DNA of 64,000 nt, from contig NZ_JAMGBD010000002.1 of assembly GCF_023516555.1 (NCBI RefSeq), positions 62,001 through 126,000 on the forward strand, read 5' to 3'. Of this stretch, positions 22,434 to 35,334 are shown piece by piece (positions within the stretch are counted from its first letter, which is position 1; each line of letters opens with the position of its first letter). This stretch comes from Sphingomonas alba (lineage in GTDB: Bacteria > Pseudomonadota > Alphaproteobacteria > Sphingomonadales > Sphingomonadaceae). Under the pieces are notes generated by a model. That model saw nothing but the letters and a program-made list of their open reading frames with translations. It had not been told where the DNA came from and ran no database searches. A program made the position numbers and the translations under genes.

Positions 22434-23428
22434 TGGCTGATCTCCAGAACGATCTTGCCGATGTGCTCGCCGGAATCGATGCGGGCATGGGCGGCGGCAG
22501 CCTCTTCGAGAGGGAAGACGCTGTCGATAACAGGCTTCAGGCGGTTGCCCTCGACATAGGGCCAGACGGTACGCGCGATCTCGTCGGCCACCATCGTCTT
22601 GAAGAGCACATCGCGCGCTCGAAGTGTCGAGCCCGTCAGGCTCAGCCGCCGCCGCATCACGTCGGCGATCGGGATCTCCGCTGTCGCCCCGCGCTGGAAG
22701 GCGATGGAGACGTGACGGCCGTCGTCGGCGAGGCAGGCCAGGTTGCGGGCGACGTAATCGCCGCCGACCATGTCCAGAACGACCGCGACCCCGCGCCCTC
22801 CCGAGAACTCGCGGACCTCTTCGACGAAGTCCTGAATCTTGTAATTGACGGCGTGGACCGCACCCATCTTCAGTGCGGCATCGACCTTGTGCTCGCTGCC
22901 GCAGGTGACGATCACCTGCAGCCCGAACAGGCTGCCGAGCTTGATCGCCATGGTGCCGATGCCGCTGGTGCCGCCATGGACGAGGACGGTGTCGCCATCG
23001 GCGGCAAATCCGCGCTCGAAGAGATTCACCCAGACCGTAAAGAGCGTTTCCGGCATGGCCGCTGCGTCGGTCAGGCGAAGCACCTCGGGCACCGGCAGGC
23101 AGGTCCCGGCGGGCGCGACGCAATATTCCGCATAGCCGCCTCCAGCGACCAGGGCGCAAACCTCCGCGCCGACCGCTTGTTCGGCGCCCTCGCCCGCCGC
23201 AACGACGCTACCCGCAATTTCGAGGCCCGGGATGTCGCTGGCTCCGGGTGGAGGTGGATAAAGACCCATGCGCTGCAAGACGTCAGGGCGATTGACCCCG
23301 GCCGCGGCCACTTTAACGAGGACTTCACCCGGTCCGGCCTTTGGGACCGGCCTCTCGACGAGCCGCAAGACATCCGGCCCTCCGGGCGCGGAAATCTCGA
23401 TCGCTTTCATGGTCGAAGGCACGCTCAC
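22430..23428 (-). CDS. NAD(P)H quinone oxidoreductase, zinc-less MDR family (PIG3-like)
   Basis: A 332-aa medium-chain dehydrogenase/reductase that reduces quinones or enones with NADPH. The N-terminal GroES-like half has GPGEVLVKVAAAGVNRPDVL and PPPPGASDIPGLEIAGSV; the Rossmann half has VLVHGGTSGIGTMAIKLGSL followed by VIVTCGSEHK. The Cys/His catalytic zinc ligands of alcohol dehydrogenases are absent, in keeping with the quinone oxidoreductase branch. First gene of a two-gene unit with the GST. Confidence 0.92.
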   Translation of the reverse strand: MSVPSTMKAIEISAPGGPDVLRLVERPVPKAGPGEVLVKVAAAGVNRPDVLQRMGLYPPPPGASDIPGLEIAGSVVAAGEGAEQAVGAEVCALVAGGGYAEYCVAPAGTCLPVPEVLRLTDAAAMPETLFTVWVNLFERGFAADGDTVLVHGGTSGIGTMAIKLGSLFGLQVIVTCGSEHKVDAALKMGAVHAVNYKIQDFVEEVREFSGGRGVAVVLDMVGGDYVARNLACLADDGRHVSIAFQRGATAEIPIADVMRRRLSLTGSTLRARDVLFKTMVADEIARTVWPYVEGNRLKPVIDSVFPLEEAAAAHARIDSGEHIGKIVLEISQ

Positions 23429-23476
23429 AGGGCCGCCTTATTGACAGCGGCCCGCCAAGGGTCAACGCTGAACCCC

Positions 23477-23677
23477 ATGGACGAGGACGACTTCTTCTCC
23501 AGCCGGCCGCAGGACCCGCTGACGCAGGTCACCAAGCAGGACCTTGGGCCGCTGTCGATCGACGAGCTCAAGGCGCGGATTGAAACCCTGAAGGCCGAGA
23601 TCGAGCGCGTCGAAACCCACATGGTCGATGCCACGCGTCACCGCAGCGCCGCCGATGAGCTGTTCAAGAAGTCATAG
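23477..23677 (+). CDS. DUF1192 family small coiled-coil protein
   Basis: A 66-aa protein matching DUF1192: acidic lead MDEDDFFSSRPQDPLTQV, then LSIDELKARIETLKAEIERV, a short coiled coil. Function is unknown; the family is confined mainly to alphaproteobacteria. The ATG at 23477 lies in a run (CTGAACCCCATGG) without a strong ribosome site, but downstream coding is clearly the conserved region. It is divergent from the quinone oxidoreductase gene and 89 bases before clpA. Confidence 0.88.
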   Translation: MDEDDFFSSRPQDPLTQVTKQDLGPLSIDELKARIETLKAEIERVETHMVDATRHRSAADELFKKS

Positions 23678-23766
23678 ACGCGACGAACCGAGGCGCGCCA
23701 ACGCCTCCAAGCCCTTGATCATGCGATCACTTCCACCGACATTGAGCCGGTAAGGAGACTTCCCGA

Positions 23767-26112
<2,346 letters not shown>

Positions 26113-26113
26113 G

Positions 26114-28198
26114 TTATTTGGCCGAGTCTCCCGACGCCAAATAGTTTGGAGACATCACTTTCGGCGACGAAGCAGAAGCCTTGGGTGGCTGCTGCAGCAG
26201 TTTCAGGTTGAACCGCTCCTGGAACTGGCACCCGAACTGCGTGCCTTTGGCCCAACGGACTTGCGCGTCGAGCAGGCTGCCAACGCCAATGTCCAGCTGG
26301 ACCATGGCTTCAAACGGCATTTCCTCGCGGCACTCGACGAGGGCGCCGCCGCTCGAGATATTCCTGAGGCGTGCTCCAAGTACCTGCCCATCGTAATGCA
26401 GCAGGGCGGCCCGAATGATCCGGATGCGCGGTTCTCGCCATGGCAATTGGGCCGGGAGAGCGGCTGAACCCTTGGCCGCCAGCTCTTGCGCTTCTTCGGG
26501 CGGCATCGGCTTGCCGAAAAGGTAACCCTGAACAAGCGAACAGCCGAGGCTTCGTATGAGCGCCAGCTCCTCCCGGGTTTCAACGCCCTCGGCAGTCGTC
26601 TGCATCTTCAGGTCGGAAGCCAGCCCAACCATCGCTCGGATAAGCGCCGCATTGCGGCTCTCCGGATCGTGGGCCCCACTGACGAACGACCGGTCGATCT
26701 TGATCTTGTCGAATGGCACGCGCTGCAAATAGCTGAGGCTCGAATAGCCGGTGCCGAAATCGTCGAGCGCCAGCTTCACGCCGATTGCCTTGAGGCCATC
26801 GATCATGTCGTGGACATGGTCGTCGTTGTTGAGGAACACGCCCTCTGTAATCTCGAGTTCCAGCTGCTTGGGGTCGAGTCCTGTGTCGTTGAGCACCATC
26901 CTGACGATTGTCGGAAGGGCATGCGACTTGAACTGGATCGGGGACAGGTTCACCGCGACCGTGATGTGCTTCGGCCATTTGGTAGCCTCTGCGCAGGCCG
27001 TTCTCAATACCCACTCGCCGATCTCATTGATCAGGCCAATTTCCTCGGCAAGCGGGATGAATTCGACAGGGCTTACCGATCCGCGCTCAGGATGATTCCA
27101 GCGGATCAGTGCTTCAAAGCCGATAACGTCTTCGCTCGATGCATCGACGCATGGCTGATAGGCCAGCCACAATTCACCTTTTTCCAGGGCGACGCGAAGG
27201 TCCGATTCCAGCAGTTGGCGCTGCCTGGCGGCCTCATGCATGTCTGGAGCGAAGAAGCGGAAACAGCCTTTGCCGGCGGACTTCGCAGCGTAAAGCGCAA
27301 GATCGGCGTCGCGGATCAAGTCGTCGGATGTACGGTCGTCATAATCCGACGTCACAATGCCGACCGATGTTCCAATCGACACGGCCGTGCCGTTGATGGT
27401 GTATGGCCGCGAGACGCTGTCGATGATGGCCTGGGCCAGTTCAGACAATTCGGGAACGGACGACAGGCTCGGCAGGACGATCTGGAATTCATCGCCACCG
27501 AGGCGACCGACTTGGCCTTTGTCGCCCACAGCATCGGTCAACCGCAACGCCACAAGGCGAAGCAAGGTATCGCCGGCCGGATGGCCCAGAGTATCGTTCA
27601 CCGCCTTGAACCGGTCGAGGTCCAGTAGGAAGATTGAGCACCGGTGCTTTCGGCGCACCGCGCCTACAAGTGCGTCGTCGAGAGCCCGACGAAGTGCCTG
27701 CCGATTGGCCAGGCCGGTCAAGGCATCCTGTCGGGCAAGACGGTCGAGCTCAACCTCCGATTGCCGCGTGCGAGTGAGGTCCGAGGCGAATCCGCGGAAG
27801 CCGAAGAAGTGCCCAAGCTCATTGTGTACCGGCCGGCCGGTAATCGACCACCACGTCTCGGTCTTCGTCTTGGCTCGGACGATCAGATCCTGGAAGGCCA
27901 CATGCGAAGATAGGTAGAAGCCGAGCGTGCGTTCGGACGTGCCGGCACCGTCCTCGGTGTCGGTCGAGGTCAGGTCCGTGAAAGGCCGATCTAGCAGGTC
28001 CGCCGCTTCACGGCCCAAGGTGCCCGCAACGCTATTGCTTATATAGGTCAGGGTCCCGTCGCGGGCAGTCTCCCAGAACCACCCTTTGCCGCTATTTTCG
28101 AACTCTTGCAGCAGCTTGTCGGCTTGCGACTCCTGCGGTCGAGCTTCGGTATCGCTGGGCTCTGCGCTGCTTCGAAGCAGCCTGCGGAAATTGCTCAC
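26114..28198 (-). CDS. PAS-GGDEF-EAL-PilZ cyclic-di-GMP signalling protein
   Basis: A 694-aa cytoplasmic protein for making and/or breaking cyclic di-GMP. Order: PAS (about 28-140, GKGWFWETARDGTLTYIS), GGDEF cyclase with an intact GGDEF motif at 234-238, EAL phosphodiesterase with the intact EAL at 362-364 plus later catalytic segments DDFGTGYSSL and KIDRSFV, then a C-terminal PilZ-like domain (about 590-680) with NISSGG but without a clean RxxxR. No membrane segment. GTG start 28198 with GGAGGAAA upstream. Both active motifs being intact means dominant activity cannot be read from sequence. Confidence 0.93.
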   Translation of the reverse strand: MSNFRRLLRSSAEPSDTEARPQESQADKLLQEFENSGKGWFWETARDGTLTYISNSVAGTLGREAADLLDRPFTDLTSTDTEDGAGTSERTLGFYLSSHVAFQDLIVRAKTKTETWWSITGRPVHNELGHFFGFRGFASDLTRTRQSEVELDRLARQDALTGLANRQALRRALDDALVGAVRRKHRCSIFLLDLDRFKAVNDTLGHPAGDTLLRLVALRLTDAVGDKGQVGRLGGDEFQIVLPSLSSVPELSELAQAIIDSVSRPYTINGTAVSIGTSVGIVTSDYDDRTSDDLIRDADLALYAAKSAGKGCFRFFAPDMHEAARQRQLLESDLRVALEKGELWLAYQPCVDASSEDVIGFEALIRWNHPERGSVSPVEFIPLAEEIGLINEIGEWVLRTACAEATKWPKHITVAVNLSPIQFKSHALPTIVRMVLNDTGLDPKQLELEITEGVFLNNDDHVHDMIDGLKAIGVKLALDDFGTGYSSLSYLQRVPFDKIKIDRSFVSGAHDPESRNAALIRAMVGLASDLKMQTTAEGVETREELALIRSLGCSLVQGYLFGKPMPPEEAQELAAKGSAALPAQLPWREPRIRIIRAALLHYDGQVLGARLRNISSGGALVECREEMPFEAMVQLDIGVGSLLDAQVRWAKGTQFGCQFQERFNLKLLQQPPKASASSPKVMSPNYLASGDSAK

Positions 28199-28337
28199 GT
28201 TTCCTCCTTGCCAACCGCATGCCTCACGATGGTTTAAATTCCGTTAGGGATCATCAGGGGCGAACTTTGCCGAGCGGGCCTTGCGTCGCCCCGCCAGCAT
28301 CTGCTTTCTACGCCTCCAGAAATTTCGGGAGGCGGGG

Positions 28338-30401
28338 ATGCATTCGTTGCGCTTGGTTTTATCGGCACTGGCTTTGGGTGTTTCGTCCGCGGCGCTGTCC
28401 GCTCCGGCGGATGCACCCAATTCGCGCTTTACGGGATCGGACCTGTTCAATCTGGAAGTCGCAAGCGATCCGCAAATCAGCCCCGACGGCAGGACCATCG
28501 TCTATGTGCGTCGGTCCAACGACATCATGACGGACAAGACCCGCTCGACGATCTGGGTGGTCGACGTCGCCAGTGGACAGCAGCGGCCGCTACTTGCCGG
28601 ATCGGGCTCCTATTTTTCGCCGCGCTGGTCACCTGACGGATCGCGACTCGCCTATGTGGCTGCAGATGGCGCCAGCCCGCAATTGTACGTGCGCTGGATG
28701 GCCAGCGGTGACAGCGCGCGGATCACCGGCCTGCCCAACAGCCCGAGCAGCATCGCCTGGTCACCGGACGGTCACCGGATCGCTTATTCCATGTTCATCC
28801 CCGATGACGGGCAACGGCTCGGCTCGGCACCGCCCAAGCCCGAGGGCGCCAAATGGGCTGACCCGCTGGAGGTCATTACTGCGGTCACCTATCGCGCCGA
28901 CAGCGCCGGTTATTTGAAGCCCGGCTACACCCAGATTTTTTGGGTGCCGGCCGATGGCGGCGCTCCGACCCAGCTGACCTTCGGGGCCACCAATGCCGAC
29001 GGACCTGTCTCCTGGTCTGCGGACGGCCGCTCAATTCTGTTCGGCGGCAATCTGTCGAAGAACTGGGAGCATGAACCCAACGAAAGCGAAATCTACCGTG
29101 TCTCAATCGATGGCAGTAAGCCCGTCGCGCTGACCAGCCGGAAAGGGCCGGATGCCTACCCGGTCGTTTCGCCCGACGGGCGCTACGTCGCTTACGTCGG
29201 CTCCGACGAAACCGAAAAATATTATCTTCGCCCCGACCTGTACGTGATGAATGCGGACGGATCGTCGCCCCGAAACATCAGCGCCAGGCTCGATCGCGGC
29301 ATCGACAGCATTGTCTGGAGCCAGGACAGCCGATCAATCTATGCCACCTACGCCGAAGCAGGACAGAACCGTGTCAGCCGCATTGGGCTCGATGGCTCGG
29401 TGCGGACGATTGCCGACGGGTTGACGGGCTCCGGTCTTGATCGGCCCTACAGCGGCGGCGACTTCTCCGTTTCTCACTCCGGCGCGGTCGCGGTGACGGT
29501 TGGCGACGCCAGCCATCCGTCCGATCTGGGCATCGCCACGGGCAACGGTGCAGTTCGCAAGCTGACCCACCTGAACGGGCAGCTCGAGTCCAAGGCATTG
29601 GGGCGGATTACAAAGCTCCCCGTCCGATCGTCATACGATCAGCGGCCTATCGATGCGTGGATGATCCTCCCGCCCGATTTCGACGCCTCGAAAAAATACC
29701 CGCTGATCCTGGAAATCCACGGCGGGCCGCAGGCTGCCTATGGCCCGAACTTCTCGACCGACGACCAGCTTTATGCGGCCGCGGGCTACGTCGTCCTCTT
29801 CACCAACCCGCGCGGATCGACGTCCTATGGCGAGGAATTCACTAACCTGATCGACAAGGATTATCCGGGACACGACTATGACGACCTGATCAGCGCGATC
29901 GACGCGGCCATCGCGGGCGGGAATGTCGACCCCAACAATTTGTTCGTGACGGGCGGCTCGGGCGGCGGCGTCCTGACCGCCTGGATCGTCGGCAAAACGG
30001 ATCGTTTCCGCGCCGCGGCCACCCAGAAGCCGGTGATCAACATGGCCAGTTTTGCACTCACCACCGACTTCGCCGCCGGCTTCTCTCCCACCTGGCGCAA
30101 GGAGCGGCCGTGGGAAGACCCGACGACATATTGGAAATATTCGCCGCTCAGCCTCGTCGGAAACGTCAAGACTCCGACCCTGGTGGTCGTGGGCAGCGAG
30201 GATTACCGGACGCCGGTCAGCGAGGCCGAGCAATATTACATGGCACTTCAGACGCGGGGGGTGCCGACGGCCTTCGTCAAGGTGCCCGGCGCAAGCCACG
30301 GCGGCATTGCTGCCCGGCCATCGCAGGCCGCCGCCAAGGCTTCGGCGATCATCGCCTGGTTCGACAAGTATAAGACGAAGTCGGGAACCACCGCTCAATA
30401 A
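28338..30401 (+). CDS. S9 family exported serine peptidase (acylaminoacyl/dipeptidyl peptidase type)
   Basis: A 687-aa prolyl-oligopeptidase-fold peptidase with signal peptide (MHSLRLVLSALALGVSSAAL, cleavage near SAPA). The N-terminal beta-propeller shows repeated blades (PQISPDGRTIVYVRR, PRWSPDGSRLAYVA, IAWSPDGHRIAYSM, PVVSPDGRYVAYV). The C-terminal hydrolase has EIHGGPQAAYGP, the nucleophile Ser541 in VTGGSGGGVL, the acid in VVVGSEDYRTP and the His in PGASHGGIAARP. ATG 28338 follows GGGAGGCGGGG. Likely releases dipeptides or acylated residues from periplasmic peptides; it is followed at 65 bases by another exported peptidase gene. Confidence 0.93.
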   Translation: MHSLRLVLSALALGVSSAALSAPADAPNSRFTGSDLFNLEVASDPQISPDGRTIVYVRRSNDIMTDKTRSTIWVVDVASGQQRPLLAGSGSYFSPRWSPDGSRLAYVAADGASPQLYVRWMASGDSARITGLPNSPSSIAWSPDGHRIAYSMFIPDDGQRLGSAPPKPEGAKWADPLEVITAVTYRADSAGYLKPGYTQIFWVPADGGAPTQLTFGATNADGPVSWSADGRSILFGGNLSKNWEHEPNESEIYRVSIDGSKPVALTSRKGPDAYPVVSPDGRYVAYVGSDETEKYYLRPDLYVMNADGSSPRNISARLDRGIDSIVWSQDSRSIYATYAEAGQNRVSRIGLDGSVRTIADGLTGSGLDRPYSGGDFSVSHSGAVAVTVGDASHPSDLGIATGNGAVRKLTHLNGQLESKALGRITKLPVRSSYDQRPIDAWMILPPDFDASKKYPLILEIHGGPQAAYGPNFSTDDQLYAAAGYVVLFTNPRGSTSYGEEFTNLIDKDYPGHDYDDLISAIDAAIAGGNVDPNNLFVTGGSGGGVLTAWIVGKTDRFRAAATQKPVINMASFALTTDFAAGFSPTWRKERPWEDPTTYWKYSPLSLVGNVKTPTLVVVGSEDYRTPVSEAEQYYMALQTRGVPTAFVKVPGASHGGIAARPSQAAAKASAIIAWFDKYKTKSGTTAQ

Positions 30402-30466
30402 GGACTTTTCAGGTGATAGCGGGGCGCGCATGAAGCGCGTCCCGCTTGATCCTGGAGAGGATATTC

Positions 30467-32176
<1,710 letters not shown>

Positions 32177-32278
32177 GTGGCAAGGTGACCGGCGCGCCCA
32201 GCGGTGCACCGGTCGCAGCCGCTAAAAGTTCCTGATTTGTTCCGGCTGTGCTAAGGCCGAGTCGAAAGGGGAAAGAGG

Positions 32279-32920
32279 ATGGCTGATCTGAAGTTCTACA
32301 CCAACCCGCAGTCGCGGGGGCAGACGGTTCGCTGGATGCTGGAGGAGGTCGGCCAGCCCTACGACACCGAGATCCTCGATTATGCGTCTACGATGAAAGC
32401 CGAGCCCTATCTTTCGGTCAATCCGATGGGCAAGGTTCCGGCCATCGTTCACAATTGCAAGGTGGTGACCGAGGTTGCGGCCATTTGCTGCTATCTGGCC
32501 GATGCCTTCCCCGAAGCCGGCCTTGCGCCCGATCCCAAGGATCGCGCCGACTACTACCGCTGGATTTTCTTCACGTCGGGCCCGATCGAGGCCGCATTCA
32601 GCAACAAGGCCGCCGGCTGGGAACCGACCCCGGAGCGCCAGCGCATGTTCGGCTATGGCAATTACGACCTTGCCATCAACACGCTGGAAAAGGCGTTGAC
32701 CGGCAAGACCTACATCGCCGGCAACCGCTTCACCGCCGCCGATTTGTTCGTCGGCGCGAACGTCAATTTCATGCTGCAGTTCAACCTGCTCGATCCTCGG
32801 CCCGTGTTCACCGATTATGCGGCGCGCATGACCGACCGCGACGCCTATCGGCGTGCCAAGGACATCGACGGCAAACTGATCGCGGAGGCTCAGTCGCGGC
32901 AGGCAGCGGCCACAGCCTAA
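32279..32920 (+). CDS. Glutathione S-transferase family protein
   Basis: A 213-aa GST. The thioredoxin half starts LKFYTNPQSRGQTVRWMLEE, with NPMGKVPAIVHNCKVVTEVA supplying the cis-Pro and GSH-binding segments and CCYLADAFPEAGL next; the helical half has YIAGNRFTAADLFVGANVNF. Serine in the PQSRG motif is the likely active-site residue, as in many bacterial beta-like and Nu-type GSTs. Strong ribosome site (AAAGAGGATGG). Ends overlapping by four bases the convergent dienelactone hydrolase gene. Substrate unknown. Confidence 0.92.
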   Translation: MADLKFYTNPQSRGQTVRWMLEEVGQPYDTEILDYASTMKAEPYLSVNPMGKVPAIVHNCKVVTEVAAICCYLADAFPEAGLAPDPKDRADYYRWIFFTSGPIEAAFSNKAAGWEPTPERQRMFGYGNYDLAINTLEKALTGKTYIAGNRFTAADLFVGANVNFMLQFNLLDPRPVFTDYAARMTDRDAYRRAKDIDGKLIAEAQSRQAAATA

Positions 32921-33786
32921 ACGAGATTGGCGCGGTAGAGCTTGAGGAGCTCGGCCCAGGCCTTTTCAGCAGAGGGCTCGCTATAGGCCTGGCTGCCCGC
33001 GACGCACCATCCATGATCGGCCGGATAGACCTCAACGATCGCCGGGCGCTTGGCTGCCGCGAAGGCGGCCTTGAGGATGTCCTTGGCATCGGGCTGCTTC
33101 GCGTCGTCGTTCTGCGCGATCGCGACGACAAAGCTCGCTTTGGTCTTGGGGATCAGCAGGTGCGGGCTGGAGGGGTCCTTGGTCACCAGGCCGCCGCCGT
33201 GGAAGCTGCCGACGGCCCGGATGCGGTCCGAGCGAATGGCCGCTGTACGGAAAGCCATGGGGCCGCTCATGCAATAGCCCTGCACTCCGGCGGCCTTCCG
33301 GCGATTGGTCTGCCTCTGCTTGTCGAGGAAGGCGACGAACGCGGTCGCGTCCGTGTCTGTCGTCGCATTCGTAAGCGTCGCCCTTAACGCCATGAGAGGT
33401 TCGCGATCCGAGGGCTTGTTGAAGTCTACCTGCCCAGTAACAACCGGGGCGCGTTTGGTCCGGTAATAGGGGTTGGGAACCAGCACCGTGTAGCCCTCTG
33501 CCGCCAGTCGCCGGCCCATTTCGCGGAACACCGGCCTCAAGCCCGTGATGTCCGGCCACAAAAGCACCGCCGGCCAGGATCCCGAACCTGAAGGATGAAA
33601 CAGCACCGCATCGGCATTACCGTCAGGCGTCGGCACCATGACGTCCGTTTCGACGACCTTCGTGGCTGCGAATGTCTCGGCTGGAATTCCCATTGCCGCA
33701 GCCGCCGATCCCATGCTCAGCAGGACCGCGCGCCGGGTTATCGACGTGTCGATGATGAAGCTTCCGTTGTTGTCACTGTCGCACAT
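32917..33786 (-). CDS. Exported dienelactone hydrolase family protein
   Basis: A 289-aa alpha/beta hydrolase with a Tat-type leader (SITRRAVLLSMGSAAAAMGI; twin Arg) and a family core: VLLWPDITGLRPVFREMGRR, the nucleophile elbow GYCMSGPMAF with Cys as in dienelactone hydrolase, and the His in YPADHGWCVAGSQAY. Start at ATG 33786 (MCDSDNN) is fixed by AGGAG eight bases upstream; longer frames lack a site. Export by Tat implies a folded or cofactor-free periplasmic enzyme; its natural ester substrate is not evident. Confidence 0.9.
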   Translation of the reverse strand: MCDSDNNGSFIIDTSITRRAVLLSMGSAAAAMGIPAETFAATKVVETDVMVPTPDGNADAVLFHPSGSGSWPAVLLWPDITGLRPVFREMGRRLAAEGYTVLVPNPYYRTKRAPVVTGQVDFNKPSDREPLMALRATLTNATTDTDATAFVAFLDKQRQTNRRKAAGVQGYCMSGPMAFRTAAIRSDRIRAVGSFHGGGLVTKDPSSPHLLIPKTKASFVVAIAQNDDAKQPDAKDILKAAFAAAKRPAIVEVYPADHGWCVAGSQAYSEPSAEKAWAELLKLYRANLV

Positions 33787-33845
33787 CGCCGATCTCCTGA
33801 AATTTCGCGCGAGGCTTTCACGGAAGGCGTTCGGGTTCAAGACGC

Positions 33846-33877
33846 AAAAAAGGGCCAGCGGTGACCCGCCGGCCCTT
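33846..33877 (-). terminator. Rho-independent terminator of the Bax-inhibitor gene
   Basis: Stem AAGGGCC (33850-33856) with GGCCCTT (33871-33877), extended by four more pairs beyond one mismatch. On the minus strand it ends in a T6 run (A run 33846-33851) 22 bases after the stop of the gene at 33899. A T-rich stretch also follows on the plus side, so it may act both ways. Confidence 0.8.
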
Positions 33878-33898
33878 CTTTTTGCTTCAACCGCGACC

Positions 33899-34675
33899 TT
33901 AGCGACGGTCGCCCATGAACCTCAGCAGGAACAGGAACATATTGATGAAGTCGAGGTAGAGGTTGAGCGCGCCCATTATCGCGGTCTTCGCCAGCGCTTC
34001 ACCATGGCCTGCGACCGCAAAGTAGATGCTCTTGATCTTCTGAGTGTCATAAGCAGTCAGACCGGCGAACAGCAGAACGCCGATCGCGCTGATCGCCAGA
34101 TCAAACGTTACCGAACGAAGGAAGATCAGGTTGATCGCCATCGCAGCGAGCAGACCCCAGACGCCCATAATCAGGAACGTTCCGAACCCGGACAGATCCT
34201 TCTTAGTCGTGTAGCCCCAAAGGCTGAGGCCAGCAAAAGCCGCCGCGACCGCGAAGAATGTTTGTGCAATCGAAACACCAGTATAGGCAACGAAGACTGT
34301 CGACATCGACAACCCCATTGCCACCGCGAAGCCCCAAAACATCATCTGCAGGGTCGCTGTCTGCATTCGAGCCTGGCCGAAGCTCATGATCAACACGAAG
34401 ATCAACGGGGCAAAGGTGATCACCCAACCCAGTAGGCTAGGCGAAAGCGCTGTGCCCTGAGGCGTCTGAATCACATTGAACGCGGCCGTGAAAAAGGGCG
34501 ACTGCGAAAACAAAAGAGCGACGATGCCCGTGAGCAAAACGCCCGACGCCATGTAGTTGTAAACCTTGAGCATGTAGGACCGAAGGCCCGCATCCCGTGC
34601 GGCGCTCGGAACGCCGACGGACACGGCCGGGCCGAAGCCGGTCGTACGCGTGCGCGGGTCAAACTGGTTCTGCAT
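33899..34675 (-). CDS. Bax inhibitor-1/YccA family membrane protein
   Basis: A 258-aa inner-membrane protein with about seven transmembrane helices (VYNYMASGVLLTGIVALLF, then LLGWVITFAPLIFVLIMSFG, MMFWGFAVAMGLSMSTVFVA, TFFAVAAAFAGLSLWGYTTK, GTFLIMGVWGLLAAMAINLI and so on). The C-terminal Asp pair region of the Ca2+-leak family is represented by LTAYDTQKIKSIYFAV and ALNLYLDFINMFLFLLRFMG. The bacterial family (YccA, YbhL) is linked to FtsH proteolysis and proton/calcium leak. It is a single-gene unit ending in a clear terminator. Confidence 0.94.
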   Translation of the reverse strand: MQNQFDPRTRTTGFGPAVSVGVPSAARDAGLRSYMLKVYNYMASGVLLTGIVALLFSQSPFFTAAFNVIQTPQGTALSPSLLGWVITFAPLIFVLIMSFGQARMQTATLQMMFWGFAVAMGLSMSTVFVAYTGVSIAQTFFAVAAAFAGLSLWGYTTKKDLSGFGTFLIMGVWGLLAAMAINLIFLRSVTFDLAISAIGVLLFAGLTAYDTQKIKSIYFAVAGHGEALAKTAIMGALNLYLDFINMFLFLLRFMGDRR

Positions 34676-34797
34676 TCTTTCTCCTATCGGACGGGCTAAG
34701 GGCCCGTGCTCCCGCTAGTAATATCGTGGATGCGCGAAGGCCTTTCAAGCGAAACCGGACAGCGTGTACTCTTGTTCATCTGCGGGAAAGGAAGTGA

Positions 34798-35331
34798 ATG
34801 CACCGGCTATTCGTCGCCATTCGTCCGCCCGAAGACATTCGCGACGCGCTGATCGATGCGATGGACGATGGTCCGGAACTGCGGTGGGTCGGCGATGAGC
34901 AGCTACATCTGACGCTGCGATTTGTCGGGGAAGTCGAGCAGCCCACGGCGGATGATCTCGCTACGGCATTGGCGCGAATGCGGTTCGAGGCGTTCGAGCT
35001 GCGTCTCACAGGCGTAGGCCGTTTCGACCAGAGAAACGGGGGCGCCGTGTGGGCCGGTATCGAGCCCAAGGCGCCCTTGGCCGCGCTCGCCTCCAAGGTC
35101 GAGCGCATCTGTCAGGAGGTCGGTATTCCAGCGGAGCGCCGCGCCTTTCACCCGCACATCACTCTTGCGCGGTGGAAAGGCAGGTCGAGCAGGGCCGCCG
35201 ACGCATTCGTCGAGCGCGCCCGTAGCCTCTCCTCGAAGCCTTTCGCGGTCGACCGTTTCATCCTCTACGAAAGCCACCTTTCCCGCCACGGCCCTCACTA
35301 CGAGGCCATGGCGGAATATGAGGCGGGCTGA
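34798..35331 (+). CDS. thpR: RNA 2',3'-cyclic phosphodiesterase
   Basis: A 177-aa member of the 2H phosphoesterase (LigT/ThpR) family, which opens 2',3'-cyclic phosphates and in vitro ligates tRNA halves. Both H-x-T motifs are present: LHLTLRFVGEVEQ (about residue 41) and HPHITLARWKG (about 119). The N-terminal MHRLFVAIRPPEDIRDAL and the C-terminal FILYESHLSRHGPHYEAM are also family segments. Ribosome site GAAAGGAAG seven bases before ATG. Converges with the M13 peptidase. Confidence 0.93.
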   Translation: MHRLFVAIRPPEDIRDALIDAMDDGPELRWVGDEQLHLTLRFVGEVEQPTADDLATALARMRFEAFELRLTGVGRFDQRNGGAVWAGIEPKAPLAALASKVERICQEVGIPAERRAFHPHITLARWKGRSSRAADAFVERARSLSSKPFAVDRFILYESHLSRHGPHYEAMAEYEAG

Positions 35332-35334
35332 TCT

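Noticed and set aside
21792-23159. 455-codon minus-strand frame containing the GST
   Set aside because: GST homology starts only at GTG 22433; the upstream part is out of frame with the oxidoreductase gene that occupies it.
22412-23677. Long plus-strand frame across the quinone oxidoreductase gene ending in DUF1192
   Set aside because: Only its last 66 codons (from 23477) match a known family; the rest is antisense to a clear oxidoreductase.
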